Shown here: positions 8,753-18,081 of the stretch, in pieces
Layout of the letters: each line of letters opens with the position of its first letter
How positions within the stretch are numbered: position 1 is the stretch's first letter
Source: Pontibacter sp. Tf4
Lineage (GTDB): Bacteria > Bacteroidota > Bacteroidia > Cytophagales > Hymenobacteraceae
Assembly: GCF_014212495.1 (NCBI RefSeq)
Contig: NZ_JACKZC010000007.1
Span: forward strand, 186,001 to 250,000
Direction: 5' to 3'
Length of the DNA: 64,000 nt
Translations under genes and position numbers: made by a program
Notes under the pieces: generated by a model
Databases searched by the model: none
The model's input: the letters and a program-made list of their open reading frames with translations, nothing else
What the model was told of the DNA's origin: nothing

Positions 8753-9820
8753 TTACAAAGTAATTTCGCCACGCAGGTTCTCTGTCAGCAGCTTTATAGT
8801 TTGCTCTTTCGGCAAGTTAAGACCCAGCACAAACATCAGCTTGGTAATGGCCGCTTCGGTAGTTATGTCAGCTCCGCCAATTACGCCCATGTTTAACAGG
8901 TACTTGCTTGTTTCGTAGCGGCCCTGGTCTACGCGGCCTTCGTCGCACTGGCTTACGTTCAGGATATACACACCGCGGTCTATGGTTTCTTTCAGCAGAT
9001 CCAAGAACCACGTTGTGGTAGGCGCATTGCCAGCTCCAAATGTTTCCAATACCACCCCTTTTATGTTCGGCAACTGCAGAATGCTGCGTACTACCTGCTC
9101 AGTAATACCCGGAAAAAGTTTCAATATCACTACATTGGGCTCCAGCTGGTGGTGTACCTTTAGTGGCTGCAGGGGGCATGGCAGAATATGTTCGTCGTAG
9201 AAATCGATATCAATTCCCGCTTCGGCCAGTGGGGGGTAGTTTTCGGATTTAAAGGCATCGAAATGGCTGCTCTCTACTTTTTTGGCCCGGTTACCGCGCA
9301 GCAACAGGTTATGGAAAAAGATGCTCACTTCCGGCACACGGCACTTAACATGTGCTTTGGTTCCGGCAATCTGCAAAGCTGTGATCAGGTTCTCACGTGC
9401 ATCGGTTCGGATCAAACCTATTGGCACCTGGGCTCCGGTAAAGATCACCGGCTTCTGCAGGTTCTCAAGCAAATAACTCAGCGCAGACGCACTATAGCCC
9501 ATGGTATCGGTGCCGTGCAACACCACAAAACCGTCGTAATCGTTATAGTTCTCTTCTATCAGTTTGGCCAGCATCAGCCAGTCGTCAATCGTGATGTTCG
9601 ATGAGTCGATCACAGGCTCGATGCTTATGACCGTGAGCAGGTAGTTGAATTGCTTCAGTTCCGGCACTTTCTCCAGAACCTGATTAAAATTGAACGGCAC
9701 CAGGTGCTGCGCTTTTTCATCGTACACCATCCCGATCGTTCCGCCGGTGTAAATGATGAGGATAGATGCTTCCGGGTCGTCGGGTGCGGCTGTATCGATG
9801 TGAACTTTTACCGTTTGCAT
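8753..9820 (-). CDS. ansA: Type I (cytosolic) L-asparaginase
   Basis: Hydrolyses L-asparagine to aspartate and ammonia. The 355 residues carry both asparaginase threonine motifs: YTGGTIG (Thr25, Thr28) and HGTDT (residues 102-106). No signal peptide is present, and the length and LPKEQTIKLL-type C-terminus fit the type I cytosolic form. Its start codon lies 2 bp after the stop of the upstream tatD-like gene, so the two form an operon. No unusual residues noted. Confidence 0.93.
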   Translation of the reverse strand: MQTVKVHIDTAAPDDPEASILIIYTGGTIGMVYDEKAQHLVPFNFNQVLEKVPELKQFNYLLTVISIEPVIDSSNITIDDWLMLAKLIEENYNDYDGFVVLHGTDTMGYSASALSYLLENLQKPVIFTGAQVPIGLIRTDARENLITALQIAGTKAHVKCRVPEVSIFFHNLLLRGNRAKKVESSHFDAFKSENYPPLAEAGIDIDFYDEHILPCPLQPLKVHHQLEPNVVILKLFPGITEQVVRSILQLPNIKGVVLETFGAGNAPTTTWFLDLLKETIDRGVYILNVSQCDEGRVDQGRYETSKYLLNMGVIGGADITTEAAITKLMFVLGLNLPKEQTIKLLTENLRGEITL

Positions 9821-9822
9821 AA

Positions 9823-10593
9823 CTATAGTTTAAACAGATTCAGGGCGTTTTTTGTAGTTACTTCTGCTACTTCTTCTTCGGTTTTCTGCATCAGTTCAGC
9901 TACGCGTTTCAGTACCAGCGGAATGTAGGCAGGCTCGTTGCGTTTGCCACGATATGGTACCGGTGCCAGGTACGGGCAATCTGTTTCCAGCACCAGACTA
10001 TCCAATGCCACATGCGGAAGTACTTTATCCAAACCCCCATTCTTAAAAGTAGCCACACCACCAATTCCCATCAGAAAGTTAAGTTCTTTTACTTTGGCCG
10101 CCTGCTCTACCGTACCCGAAAAGCAATGGAAAATACCGCGCAGGGTGCCATCCTGGGCAGCAGCAACTAACTCATACGTTTCGTCAAACGACTCGCGGGT
10201 GTGAAGGATAATAGGCAGGTTGTGTTTCTTCGCCAGTTCGAGCTGTACTTTCAGGGCTTCCTGCTGCTGCGGGAAATAAGTTTTGTCCCAGTACAAATCG
10301 ATGCCGCACTCCCCTACTGCCGCAAACTTTCGCTTGTCCAGCCACTCTTCCACCAGGTATAGTTCGCGCTCAAAATCCTTTTTCACATACGCAGGGTGCA
10401 GTCCCATCATCGGGATGCATGTTCCTGGAAAAGCCACTTCCGTTTCCAGCATCGCATCAATAGAAGTATGGTCGATGTTGGGCATGTAGATCTTCTCTAC
10501 TCCTGCTTCTGTGGCCTTTGCTACTGCGGCAGCCAGGTCATCCTTAAATTCTTCGGAGTAAATATGCGCGTGCGAATCAACTAATTTCAACAT
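9823..10593 (-). CDS. TatD family metal-dependent deoxyribonuclease
   Basis: A 256-residue TIM-barrel hydrolase of the TatD/YcfH family. Metal ligands are visible: DSHAH (His8, His10), GECGIDLYWD, ILHTRES, IFHCFSG and ETDCPYLAP, in family order. TatD enzymes act on DNA 3' ends and are linked to repair and DNA turnover. It is the first gene of a two-gene operon with ansA, 2 bp apart. The symbol is left blank because TatD, YcfH and YjjV cannot be told apart here. Confidence 0.93.
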   Translation of the reverse strand: MLKLVDSHAHIYSEEFKDDLAAAVAKATEAGVEKIYMPNIDHTSIDAMLETEVAFPGTCIPMMGLHPAYVKKDFERELYLVEEWLDKRKFAAVGECGIDLYWDKTYFPQQQEALKVQLELAKKHNLPIILHTRESFDETYELVAAAQDGTLRGIFHCFSGTVEQAAKVKELNFLMGIGGVATFKNGGLDKVLPHVALDSLVLETDCPYLAPVPYRGKRNEPAYIPLVLKRVAELMQKTEEEVAEVTTKNALNLFKL

Positions 10594-10663
10594 TCCAGTT
10601 AGCAGTTAATTGTAATCAGTAACCAAGGCGGTACTATAGTTTAAAGCTGCAAGTTCGAACTAA

Positions 10664-10790
10664 GATTTTTAGGATGAAAGGATTTTAGGATTTTGTATGA
10701 ACTGGTATAAATGGGGATTAAATGATTTAGCGGGATTCAAAGAAACTATAGCTTCGTGGTAGCCAAGACGCAAAGTATTGCGTCTCTACA
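10664..10790. repeat. Intergenic repeat modules, including an AGACGCAA hairpin
   Basis: Between the tatD-like gene and a glycosyltransferase. It holds AGGAT-type direct repeats (10671-10700) and a hairpin AGACGCAA-AGTA-TTGCGTCT (10766-10785). The same hairpin with loop GGTA recurs at 49128-49147. Confidence 0.7.
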
Positions 10791-10811
10791 TTTCCAATAC
10801 CTTTCTAACTT

Positions 10812-11903
10812 CTAATAGCGCCTTCCCTTCCAGACGGTTTTAACTGGTATAAAGAAGAAGATAATGAGGATGACGGAGGAGACGACGAGGTATAGTTCGA
10901 AGAGGATGTAGTAATACCAGGGCACGGTCATGTTTACCCGGCGCAGGCACTCGCGCACAAAGATGCTCTGGAAGATAAGTTTGAGCACGAAAATACCCAG
11001 CATAATGGCCACCGAAGTATGAACCCAGAATGGGATAAGCACCGGATAATAGGCAGAATGCAGAATAAAAATAATAGCCATGTACCACGGCAGGTGCATC
11101 GAGCCGCTCATCCAGCGTTTGCGCTGGTACATATACTGCCAGAACGTGCCAGCCGGCAACGAAAGCGCCAGTGTATCCCGGTTATAGATATTCCGGAACT
11201 CCCAGCCTTTGCTTAGTATTTCGTTAAAAATGGCAATATCTTCTGTAATAGAGAACTTTATGCCTTCAAAGCCGCCTACACTCTCATAAGCCTGCCTGCG
11301 CAACAGCATGTTGTTGCCCATGGTAGTTACCGGCAACTTCACATCCGCCACCACCTGTATCAGCCCCAAAGCATAGAGCCAGTCCAGGGCCTGCATTTTA
11401 TGGAAGAAGTGCTTACCGGTTATCGTGGTGATACCTGTAACGACTCCCACTTTTTCATCCAGGGCAGAGAGCATAGTTTGCACCCAGTTTTTAGGCACGG
11501 CAATGTCGGCATCGGTGTAAAAGAAATAGTCGGTGGTTGCGTGGTGGGCGAGTTGGGCCAGCACATTGGCTTTGCCGCGTGTGTTGCCAATCGTCTGGGT
11601 TATGGTGATGCATCTATAGTTCGGCTTGTCTTTGATAAAGTTGCTAACTATAGCCAATGTATTGTCTGTAGAGGCGTCGTTCCCGATGAGTACTTCAATT
11701 TTATCTTTCGGGTAGTTAAGGGCTTCTATAGCAGTAAGGCAGCGCAGGATGCTGTGTTCTTCGTTGCGGGCGGCTATTAGAATACTGATGCGGGGTTGCT
11801 TGGTGAAAGCAGAAGTATAGCTTTTACGGTTATAGAACAGCAGGTATACCAGCCCCAGAAAAATGGAAAAGTAAACTATAAAGTAGATGACCGATACGAT
11901 CAT
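10812..11903 (-). CDS. Family 2 glycosyltransferase, membrane-anchored
   Basis: A processive-type GT2 of 363 residues with an N-terminal membrane helix (2-23), a GT-A domain and two or three C-terminal membrane helices (from about 270). Catalytic motifs appear in order: GNDASTDN, YTDADIAVP, SITEDIAIF and the QRKRW motif typical of cellulose-synthase-like enzymes. The start overlaps the stop of the deacetylase gene by 4 bp, so both enzymes probably build or modify the same surface polysaccharide or glycolipid. The exact sugar is unknown. Confidence 0.88.
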   Translation of the reverse strand: MIVSVIYFIVYFSIFLGLVYLLFYNRKSYTSAFTKQPRISILIAARNEEHSILRCLTAIEALNYPKDKIEVLIGNDASTDNTLAIVSNFIKDKPNYRCITITQTIGNTRGKANVLAQLAHHATTDYFFYTDADIAVPKNWVQTMLSALDEKVGVVTGITTITGKHFFHKMQALDWLYALGLIQVVADVKLPVTTMGNNMLLRRQAYESVGGFEGIKFSITEDIAIFNEILSKGWEFRNIYNRDTLALSLPAGTFWQYMYQRKRWMSGSMHLPWYMAIIFILHSAYYPVLIPFWVHTSVAIMLGIFVLKLIFQSIFVRECLRRVNMTVPWYYYILFELYLVVSSVILIIFFFIPVKTVWKGRRY

Positions 11904-12538
11904 AGGGTCTCGAAGGTATAGCCCAGCCCGGAGAAATGCTCCAGAAAACGTGGCAGGGCGTAGCGCATGTTTCGTTCCGCTTTCAGGCTGTCGTGGAATA
12001 CGATGATGCTGCCGGGTTGGGTTTTATGTATGCTGTGCTTCAGACATTCTTCCGGGGCCAGTGTACCGTCATAATCGTTGGTCAGCACATCCCACATGAT
12101 CAGCTCGTAGGTTGGCCTGAGCGCTTTTGCCTGTGCTGATGTAATGCGCCCGTAAGGTGGCCTGAACAGTAATTTATCCCCTGATTTATCCGGAGCTATA
12201 GTTTCCAGCGCATCCTGGCACTGCTGCACATTTTGCAGGTATAGTTCCAGTGATGTCTGCCAGCCTTTTAAATGGTTAAAGGTATGATTTGCCAGCTTAT
12301 GTCCGCCAGCTAGCACCTGCTGCGCCACTTCCGGATGCTTTGCCACGTTGTCCCCAACACAAAAGAATGTGGCCTTTGCCTTATAGTTTGCAAGCTGCTC
12401 CAGCACCCATGGGGTTATTTCCGGAATCGGCCCGTCATCAAATGTCAGGAATAGTTTCTTGTCCGCTACATTACGGTGCCAGGTATAGCCGGGCAACAGC
12501 TTCTTCATCAGGTAAGGCGTTTTGTAGAGGCGAAACAC
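11900..12538 (-). CDS. Polysaccharide deacetylase (NodB/CE4 family)
   Basis: A 212-residue CE4 domain. Motif 1 is TFDDGP (Asp34 base, Asp35 metal), motif 2 HTFNH (His85, His89), motif 3 RPPYG, and a late HDS supplies the last histidine. CE4 enzymes remove N-acetyl groups from chitin-like, peptidoglycan or other amino-sugar polymers using a metal. No signal peptide is evident, unusual for a wall-acting enzyme, though the N-terminus is short and may be cytoplasmic-membrane facing. Co-translated with the GT2 at 10812. Confidence 0.9.
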   Translation of the reverse strand: MFRLYKTPYLMKKLLPGYTWHRNVADKKLFLTFDDGPIPEITPWVLEQLANYKAKATFFCVGDNVAKHPEVAQQVLAGGHKLANHTFNHLKGWQTSLELYLQNVQQCQDALETIAPDKSGDKLLFRPPYGRITSAQAKALRPTYELIMWDVLTNDYDGTLAPEECLKHSIHKTQPGSIIVFHDSLKAERNMRYALPRFLEHFSGLGYTFETL

Positions 12539-12552
12539 TTAGTCGATTTGGG

Positions 12553-12687
12553 TATTTGAAAATTTGAAGATTTGGAGATGACTTAATAATAGAAATTCAT
12601 AATCCTGAAAGGTGAATGAACTATAGACTGCTATCGTTACACTCTAATTTCATTTTCAAATTTCCACATCTTCAAATCTCCAAATCT
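12553..12687. repeat. AT-rich inverted-arm intergenic element
   Basis: The left arm (12553-12580, runs of TTTGAA/TTTGGAGAT) is roughly complementary to the right arm (12651-12687, CAAATCT and TTCAAATCT units), with about 70 bp between that includes one CTATAG. The same design is seen at 35414-35526 and, with other words, at 43227-43392 and 59647-59743. Confidence 0.6.
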
Positions 12688-12692
12688 AAAAA

Positions 12693-13916
12693 TTATTTAA
12701 ACCTGCATGAGAGCAGTGTAATGTCATCGTTCAGGGTGGCGTCTTCGTTGTAGAGGTTTATTTCGCGGAGCAGTTGCAGGTGCAGCATTTTGGAGCTCAG
12801 GAAACGGTGCGTCTGCAGGAAGTTTATAGTCCGCTCAATACCAAATTCCGAATCGTCTTCATCAAATACTTCGGTCAGGCCATCGGTGTAGCAAAGCAGC
12901 ACAGCGTTTTTAGGCACCGTAATGCTGGTAACCGACATAAACGGCAGTACATCGAACACACCCAGCATGGTACAGCCTTCGTTCAGCAGTTGGTGCGTGT
13001 TGTTCTCGTGTAGCAAAATGGGCGAATTGTGGCCGGCATTTACATAGCACAGCTCGCGGGTTTTGCGGTTATACAGCGCCAGAAAAGTCGTGATAAACTT
13101 CTCAGCTATCGCATTTCTATAGATCAGGTTATTCAGCTCTGCTACTACGGTATTCAGGTCTGAAGTCTGCCGAAGGATGGTTCTTAGACCTGCCTGGAAA
13201 TTCGACATCAGCAAAGAAGCCGGCACGCCTTTACCCGATACATCGGCCACGCAAAACAGGAATCGGTCCTGGTCTATTTCAATGTAATCGTAGTAGTCGC
13301 CGCCAATGGATGAATGCGGTATGTAGCTGGCGTGTATGGCAATGTCTTTGTCGTTTGGCAGGGCCTTCGGGAACAGCATATTCTGTACTTCGCGGGCAAT
13401 TTCAATCTCGCGGCGGATAGACTCCTGCGCCAGTCGCTGGCGGGCCATTTTATGATTTTCGATGGCAACCAGCATAATGTTACTCACCGTTTGCACAAAG
13501 TTCAGGGCTTCCAGATTGGTATAAAACGGCTGCATCTTGCCTATCATCACAAAGGCCAGTACTTTGCCGTTGTGCAGTACCGGAATAACGATCTCAAAAG
13601 CGCGCCACTTTTTATCTACCTGTAGTTTGCTCATGTAGGTGATCTCTTTCAGCGAGGTAATGGCTTCCGGAAGGTCCTGTTTTTTGAAGTCCTGCTGCGT
13701 ACCGAAATCGGCTTTGCACTCCCACTGCTCATCGTGCACGTACAGCACCAGCCTGCTAATGTGCAGCTGGGCAAGCAGTGTAAAACGGTAAATTTTATAC
13801 AAAGCAGCTTCAGGCAGGTTATCGTTGATCGCCTGCGTAATCTCCAGTAGAGCAGATAGCTCCAGCTTTTTAAGGTTAAGCTCCTGTTGTATATTTGGTG
13901 TGCTACTTTCAGCCAT
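12693..13916 (-). CDS. GAF domain plus SpoIIE-type PP2C serine phosphatase
   Basis: A 407-residue RsbU-like signalling phosphatase. The N-terminal part (about 20-175) looks like a GAF sensor. A helical linker (AREVQNMLFPKALP) leads into a SpoIIE/PP2C domain with GGDYYDY, CVADVSGKG and CYTDGLTE, supplying the metal-binding aspartates. Such enzymes dephosphorylate anti-sigma-factor antagonists; the target here is unknown. Its ATG lies inside the end of the upstream OppC-like gene (8-bp overlap), so it is the last gene of a five-gene operon with no obvious anti-sigma partner. Confidence 0.9.
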   Translation of the reverse strand: MAESSTPNIQQELNLKKLELSALLEITQAINDNLPEAALYKIYRFTLLAQLHISRLVLYVHDEQWECKADFGTQQDFKKQDLPEAITSLKEITYMSKLQVDKKWRAFEIVIPVLHNGKVLAFVMIGKMQPFYTNLEALNFVQTVSNIMLVAIENHKMARQRLAQESIRREIEIAREVQNMLFPKALPNDKDIAIHASYIPHSSIGGDYYDYIEIDQDRFLFCVADVSGKGVPASLLMSNFQAGLRTILRQTSDLNTVVAELNNLIYRNAIAEKFITTFLALYNRKTRELCYVNAGHNSPILLHENNTHQLLNEGCTMLGVFDVLPFMSVTSITVPKNAVLLCYTDGLTEVFDEDDSEFGIERTINFLQTHRFLSSKMLHLQLLREINLYNEDATLNDDITLLSCRFK

Positions 13917-15084
13917 TGGTCAACGGTATTTTTGGATCGTATGCATCGCGCAAGCCATTCCCCAGCAGGTTAAATGCCAGCACCAGCACACTAATGCACA
14001 AACTTGGTAATAGTACTAAATATAAACCAGCCTTCGCCCCTATCAGCTGAAAACCTTCGTTCACCATCATGCCCCAGCTTGGTGCCGGCGGTTGTACGCC
14101 AAGCCCCAAAAAACTTAGGCCCGCCTCTATCAGAATTGCCGATGCAAAGTTTGCTGTGGCAATAACGATTAAGGGCCCTATCATGTTTGGAAGCAGATGC
14201 CTTAAGATAATCAATCTTTCCGGAACTCCCAGAACCTGAGCCGCTTCGATGTACGTCTTTTCTTTTAAACCCAGTATCTGGCCACGCACCACACGGGCAA
14301 CTTCTACCCACATGGTTAAGCCAACTGCCACAAAAGCCACCCAAACGCCTTTACTATCCAGGGCCAGACTAATGGCGATTACCAGCATAATGCTCGGCAC
14401 CGACCACACCACCGTCATCAGGAAGGTCATCAGTTTATCTACCCAACCCCCAAAATAACCGCCTGCCGCGCCAACCGCAATACCTACTATTAACGATATA
14501 AGCACCGCCACAAAGCCAATGCCCAGCGAAATACGTGTGCCTAAAATCAAGCGGCTCAGTACATCGCGCCCGGCCTTATCGGTGCCCAGCCAGAAGGTTT
14601 TGTTCCGGATGTAGTCTTCTTCGATCAGTTTCTGAAGTTCGGCAGAACTATAGTTTCCGGGCTCAGCTACGATCTCATTGAGGCCGAAAGAGCGGGGCTG
14701 ATCGGCCATGGCGTTGTTGCTGCGCAGTGGCTGCACCTGCAAACTATCGCCTTTAAAACTATAGTTCTCGATTGCAATTTCGCTATAGTCTTCAGGAGCG
14801 CCAAAAAGCACGAACTCCACAGGATTTACATCGGCAGCAGGATTTACTTTAGCGATGCGCAGTACCTGTGTTGAGAAACCGGGTGTTTTTTTCTGGATCT
14901 GCACCAGGCCGTTGTTCGCATTTGGCGTGCTGTCGGGCATAATAGCGTAACCAAGTATAGCTACAACTATAGCCAGAATGATAATGCCCAACCCGGCCAT
15001 GGCAGGTTTGTTCTGCAACAGGCGCTGCCTGATGTAATAGGAAGGCGGCCGGTTAGCGGCTTTATCTTTTTGTAGTACAGCCAT
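13909..15084 (-). CDS. OppC/DppC-type ABC permease, orphan
   Basis: Permease of 391 residues. TM1 (about 31-50) is followed by a periplasmic insert to about 165, then LGTDKAGRDVLSRLILGTR, the EAA loop IEAAQVLGVPERLIILRHLL and the C-terminal LSFLGLGVQPPAPSWG signature. It is clearly OppC-like, but no OppB partner, binding protein or ATPase is adjacent. It sits between a wHTH-like small gene (adjacent, no gap) and the GAF-SpoIIE phosphatase (8-bp overlap). It may pair with subunits encoded elsewhere; it differs from the DppC-like gene at 6231 in its insert. Confidence 0.9.
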   Translation of the reverse strand: MAVLQKDKAANRPPSYYIRQRLLQNKPAMAGLGIIILAIVVAILGYAIMPDSTPNANNGLVQIQKKTPGFSTQVLRIAKVNPAADVNPVEFVLFGAPEDYSEIAIENYSFKGDSLQVQPLRSNNAMADQPRSFGLNEIVAEPGNYSSAELQKLIEEDYIRNKTFWLGTDKAGRDVLSRLILGTRISLGIGFVAVLISLIVGIAVGAAGGYFGGWVDKLMTFLMTVVWSVPSIMLVIAISLALDSKGVWVAFVAVGLTMWVEVARVVRGQILGLKEKTYIEAAQVLGVPERLIILRHLLPNMIGPLIVIATANFASAILIEAGLSFLGLGVQPPAPSWGMMVNEGFQLIGAKAGLYLVLLPSLCISVLVLAFNLLGNGLRDAYDPKIPLTNG

Positions 15085-15342
15085 TTAAATTGAATTATGC
15101 ACTACTAAGCCCGCTTTGGTGGCAAGGTAAAAATAGTCGTGGCAATGTTTCCCGAAGGTGTTCGGATCATAGGCGTGCTCGGTATCCTGGTCGGGGTACA
15201 TGATGCGGATGTAGCCTTTGGCGAGCAGCGACTGCAACCCCTGGCAGAGCTCTTCATCACTTAAAGAAAGGGTGCTGCGCAGGTCCGGGTAAGACGCTAC
15301 AAAGTATAGTTCATCGAGTATGTCGAATTCAATTTCTGTCAT
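15085..15342 (-). CDS. Small winged-helix-like protein (85 aa)
   Basis: I do not recognise a named family. The pattern FDILDELYFVASYPDLR, then LSDEELCQGLQSLLAKGYIRIM, looks like helix-turn-helix followed by a wing and could bind DNA or protein. The C-terminus contains HCHDYFYLATKAG. It overlaps the upstream GT2 gene by 4 bp and abuts the OppC-like gene with no gap, so it is translated as part of the operon. Confidence 0.7.
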   Translation of the reverse strand: MTEIEFDILDELYFVASYPDLRSTLSLSDEELCQGLQSLLAKGYIRIMYPDQDTEHAYDPNTFGKHCHDYFYLATKAGLVVHNSI

Positions 15343-16472
15343 CGGTTCTGTATCGTTCTGCCTTTCCAGCGGTAGCGCCCGGTTAATCCTAAAACGGCGG
15401 TTACTACCACGTACGGAATGTACACCAGTTGCAGCGGAAGCATGTACCAGATGTACTGCTTTCGGCCTAAAAAACTGAGAATACGAGATAAAAATAAGAA
15501 ATCTACGGCGAACTTGGCAACTATAGCGCTAATAAATACCGAAGCAGGCAGCACGCCAACTATAGCCATACCCAGGCCCACGAACAATAACAGGTTAACT
15601 GTAAACACAATAAGCGCCAGTAGTTTTACATGCCACTGCTGGTACGCCCGCCATTTGCTCGCCCACCTGATGCGCTGACTCAGGAAACTGCTGATGGTTT
15701 TGCGGGCTTCGGTGTAAACTATAGCTTGTTTGTGTTTCAGGAAAAGTATCTTCTCTGGGTGCTTCTGGCTGATCTTGTGCAGCAGAAATTCATCGTCGCC
15801 ACTGGCTATTCCTTCGTTACCAATGAAGCCGTTCACTTCGTTGAAAGCCCGTTTGGTGTAAGCGAGGTTTGCACCGTTGCACATGTTTGGTTTGCCCATG
15901 CTTATCGATGCGCCGCCTATACCTATTAAACTGGCAAATTCCACCAGCTGCATGCGCTCGAGTAAACTATAGGTATTGCAAAAACTGACTGGTCCGCTGA
16001 TGAATTTGGGTTGATGCGTTTGGAAGCTATAGGCGTATAGTTGCAGCCACTCGGGTTGTACACGGCAGTCGCCGTCGGTAAACACCAGCAACTCCCCTTC
16101 TGCCAGTTCTATTCCTTTCTGTACCGCTGCTTTTTTACCATTGCATTTAACATAACTTTTCAACTCAACATACTTTATAGTTAGCGTTGATGTTTTGGCA
16201 AAATCAGAAACTATAGTTTTGGTAGCATCTTCAGAATGATCATCCACCACAATCACTTCAAAAAGGTGTTTCGGATAGGTCTGGTTTTCCAGATCCTGAA
16301 GTAAATGCAGAATGTTAGCCGCTTCGTTGCGGACAGGGATGATGACAGAGAGTTTTATAGTTGGCTGCCAGCCGGTCGGTATAGTTGGTTCAGGCAATTT
16401 AGCCCAGGCAGCCCAGCGTCGAAGGATAACCCAACTATAGCTTGTTAAGAAAACAATAAGCAGCCACATCAT
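15339..16472 (-). CDS. Family 2 glycosyltransferase, membrane-anchored
   Basis: A 377-residue GT2 with an N-terminal membrane segment, a GT-A domain (VDDHSEDAT, FTDGDCRV, SGDDEFLLHK, QRIRWASK) and three C-terminal membrane helices from about 285. The motifs match processive or lipid-acting glycosyltransferases. It shares 4 bp with the flippase-like gene upstream and 4 bp with the wHTH-like gene downstream. Product unknown; a membrane glycolipid is likely given the flippase-like neighbour. Confidence 0.88.
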   Translation of the reverse strand: MMWLLIVFLTSYSWVILRRWAAWAKLPEPTIPTGWQPTIKLSVIIPVRNEAANILHLLQDLENQTYPKHLFEVIVVDDHSEDATKTIVSDFAKTSTLTIKYVELKSYVKCNGKKAAVQKGIELAEGELLVFTDGDCRVQPEWLQLYAYSFQTHQPKFISGPVSFCNTYSLLERMQLVEFASLIGIGGASISMGKPNMCNGANLAYTKRAFNEVNGFIGNEGIASGDDEFLLHKISQKHPEKILFLKHKQAIVYTEARKTISSFLSQRIRWASKWRAYQQWHVKLLALIVFTVNLLLFVGLGMAIVGVLPASVFISAIVAKFAVDFLFLSRILSFLGRKQYIWYMLPLQLVYIPYVVVTAVLGLTGRYRWKGRTIQNR

Positions 16473-17458
16473 GCAGGCACTCCTTTCCGGAAGAAGCGCA
16501 GGCGCAGCACGAAATACAAACCTACCAGGCTCGGTACGGCAATATTAAGAAACCACAAACTCAGGCTGGCGCTCAGCACCTGTAAGCGCTCCTGCCCAAG
16601 CAAACCAAACAAATACATCGCCGACAACTCCCGCACCCCCAGATCAGAAAGCAAACTAACCGATGGAACGATGGATTTGATAAAGAACGTACCCGCCACA
16701 CCACACACATATTGCAAGGCACTCAGCTTTACATCAAACAGGATCAACAGGAATATAAACTGCAGCAGGAAAACTGTGTAGCGGCCCAGCGAAAGCAGTA
16801 ACAGTTTTGAGATTTCAGCAGAACGATAGCGCGCCATAATGGCCACATACTGTACCAGTTTACGCAACGGTTTTATAGCTGAAATTACCGCCACCAGCGC
16901 CTGCGCATTATACAACAGCAGCAATGTTGCCGCAACTATAGTTATAAGCAGAAGTACTAAACTTATTGAGACACCGGGATAAGCCGCCCAGAAAAAGGTA
17001 ACTATAAAATAGAGTAGCCCGAGAGAACCAACTATAACCGTAGCTACCAACTGGCAAAACCTACCAATAAAAATGGCTCCTATGGCTTCCAGACGCTGTT
17101 TGCTTTTCAGCTCCAGCACGCGGCCGACATAATCTCCTATTCGGTTTGGGGTAATAAAGCCTAAGGTTAAACCTACCATCACGGCACGATAGGCACGCCA
17201 ATATGAGATCGGCTCCAGCTTTTGGCCCAGCAATTGCCATTTCTTAGCCTCAAAGCCCCAGTTGGCAGGTATAAGCAGTGTGGTAACTATAAACAGCCAG
17301 CGCGATGGGCTTTGCAGCGCATTCTCAACTATAGTTCTCCAGCTCAGGAAGGTGTCGGGGGCAGTGAAGATAGCCTGGTACAGCAGGTAAAGGGTAAGCG
17401 CCACCACCAGCAACTTAGCGGAGAGCAAAAGGAACCTTCTGTTAGCAGCAATGTTCAA
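16469..17458 (-). CDS. Flippase-like/lysylphosphatidylglycerol synthase TM-domain family membrane protein
   Basis: A polytopic membrane protein of 329 residues with about eight hydrophobic segments, matching the UPF0104/AglD-like family ([19 protein letters not shown] and [18 protein letters not shown] are typical). Family members are linked to lipid flipping or modification; none of the soluble synthase domain is present. It is the first gene of the minus-strand operon ending at 12693, divergent from ruvC with about 25 bp between start codons, so the promoters overlap. Confidence 0.82.
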   Translation of the reverse strand: MNIAANRRFLLLSAKLLVVALTLYLLYQAIFTAPDTFLSWRTIVENALQSPSRWLFIVTTLLIPANWGFEAKKWQLLGQKLEPISYWRAYRAVMVGLTLGFITPNRIGDYVGRVLELKSKQRLEAIGAIFIGRFCQLVATVIVGSLGLLYFIVTFFWAAYPGVSISLVLLLITIVAATLLLLYNAQALVAVISAIKPLRKLVQYVAIMARYRSAEISKLLLLSLGRYTVFLLQFIFLLILFDVKLSALQYVCGVAGTFFIKSIVPSVSLLSDLGVRELSAMYLFGLLGQERLQVLSASLSLWFLNIAVPSLVGLYFVLRLRFFRKGVPA

Positions 17459-17468
17459 GATATTGTCT

Positions 17469-17476
17469 TATTTTTG
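17469..17476 (+). promoter_or_regulatory. -7 box of ruvC
   Basis: TATTTTTG matches TAnnTTTG and ends 7 bp before the ruvC ATG at 17484, implying a very short or leaderless message. No good -33 element is seen. Confidence 0.4.
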
Positions 17477-17483
17477 TAGCCTT

Positions 17484-18056
17484 ATGGTTTACTCTTCTGC
17501 GCTTCCGCCTAATAAATTAATTCTTGGCATCGACCCTGGCACCCAGGTTATGGGCTACGGACTTATCGAAGTTACCGGTTCCAAGGTAAAGGTAGTGCAG
17601 TACGGCGTTATTCACCTGAAAAGCTACAGCAACCACGCCATCAAGTTAAAGAAAATTTTCGACCGCATGATACAGCTCATTGACGAGTATTTGCCCGACG
17701 AGCTGGCCATCGAATCGCCTTTCTTTGGAGTGAACGTGCAAAGCATGCTTAAACTGGGTCGTGCCCAGGGTGTTGCCATTGCCGCCGCCCTTTCCCGCGA
17801 CATACCATACGTGGAATACGCTCCCAAAAAAGTAAAGCAATCGGTTACCGGTAATGGTAATGCCTCTAAAGAGCAGGTGGCCGCCATGCTGGTTCAGATC
17901 CTGAAAATACAGCCTGACCCCAAAATGTTTGATGCCACCGATGCTTTGTCGGTCGCACTTTGCCACCATTACCAGAAAGGAAACAATGCCAAGTCGGGTG
18001 CTAAGTCCTGGAAAGGTTTTTTAACGGAGAATCCGGATCGTTTAGCTACGAAGTAG
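17484..18056 (+). CDS. ruvC: Holliday junction resolvase RuvC
   Basis: Crossover-junction endonuclease that cleaves Holliday junctions with RuvAB. From the ATG at 17484 the protein is 190 residues, close to the usual length plus a short tail. Catalytic acidic residues are seen: Asp17 in LGIDPGTQ, Glu77 in AIESPFFG, and Asp150 and Asp153 in [14 protein letters not shown]. An upstream in-frame ATG at 17451 would add 11 hydrophobic residues not found in the family and would overlap the divergent gene's start. Single gene; ruvA and ruvB are not in the window. Confidence 0.95.
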   Translation: MVYSSALPPNKLILGIDPGTQVMGYGLIEVTGSKVKVVQYGVIHLKSYSNHAIKLKKIFDRMIQLIDEYLPDELAIESPFFGVNVQSMLKLGRAQGVAIAAALSRDIPYVEYAPKKVKQSVTGNGNASKEQVAAMLVQILKIQPDPKMFDATDALSVALCHHYQKGNNAKSGAKSWKGFLTENPDRLATK

Positions 18057-18081
18057 TTCGGTTAAATTTTAGACTCTCTTT

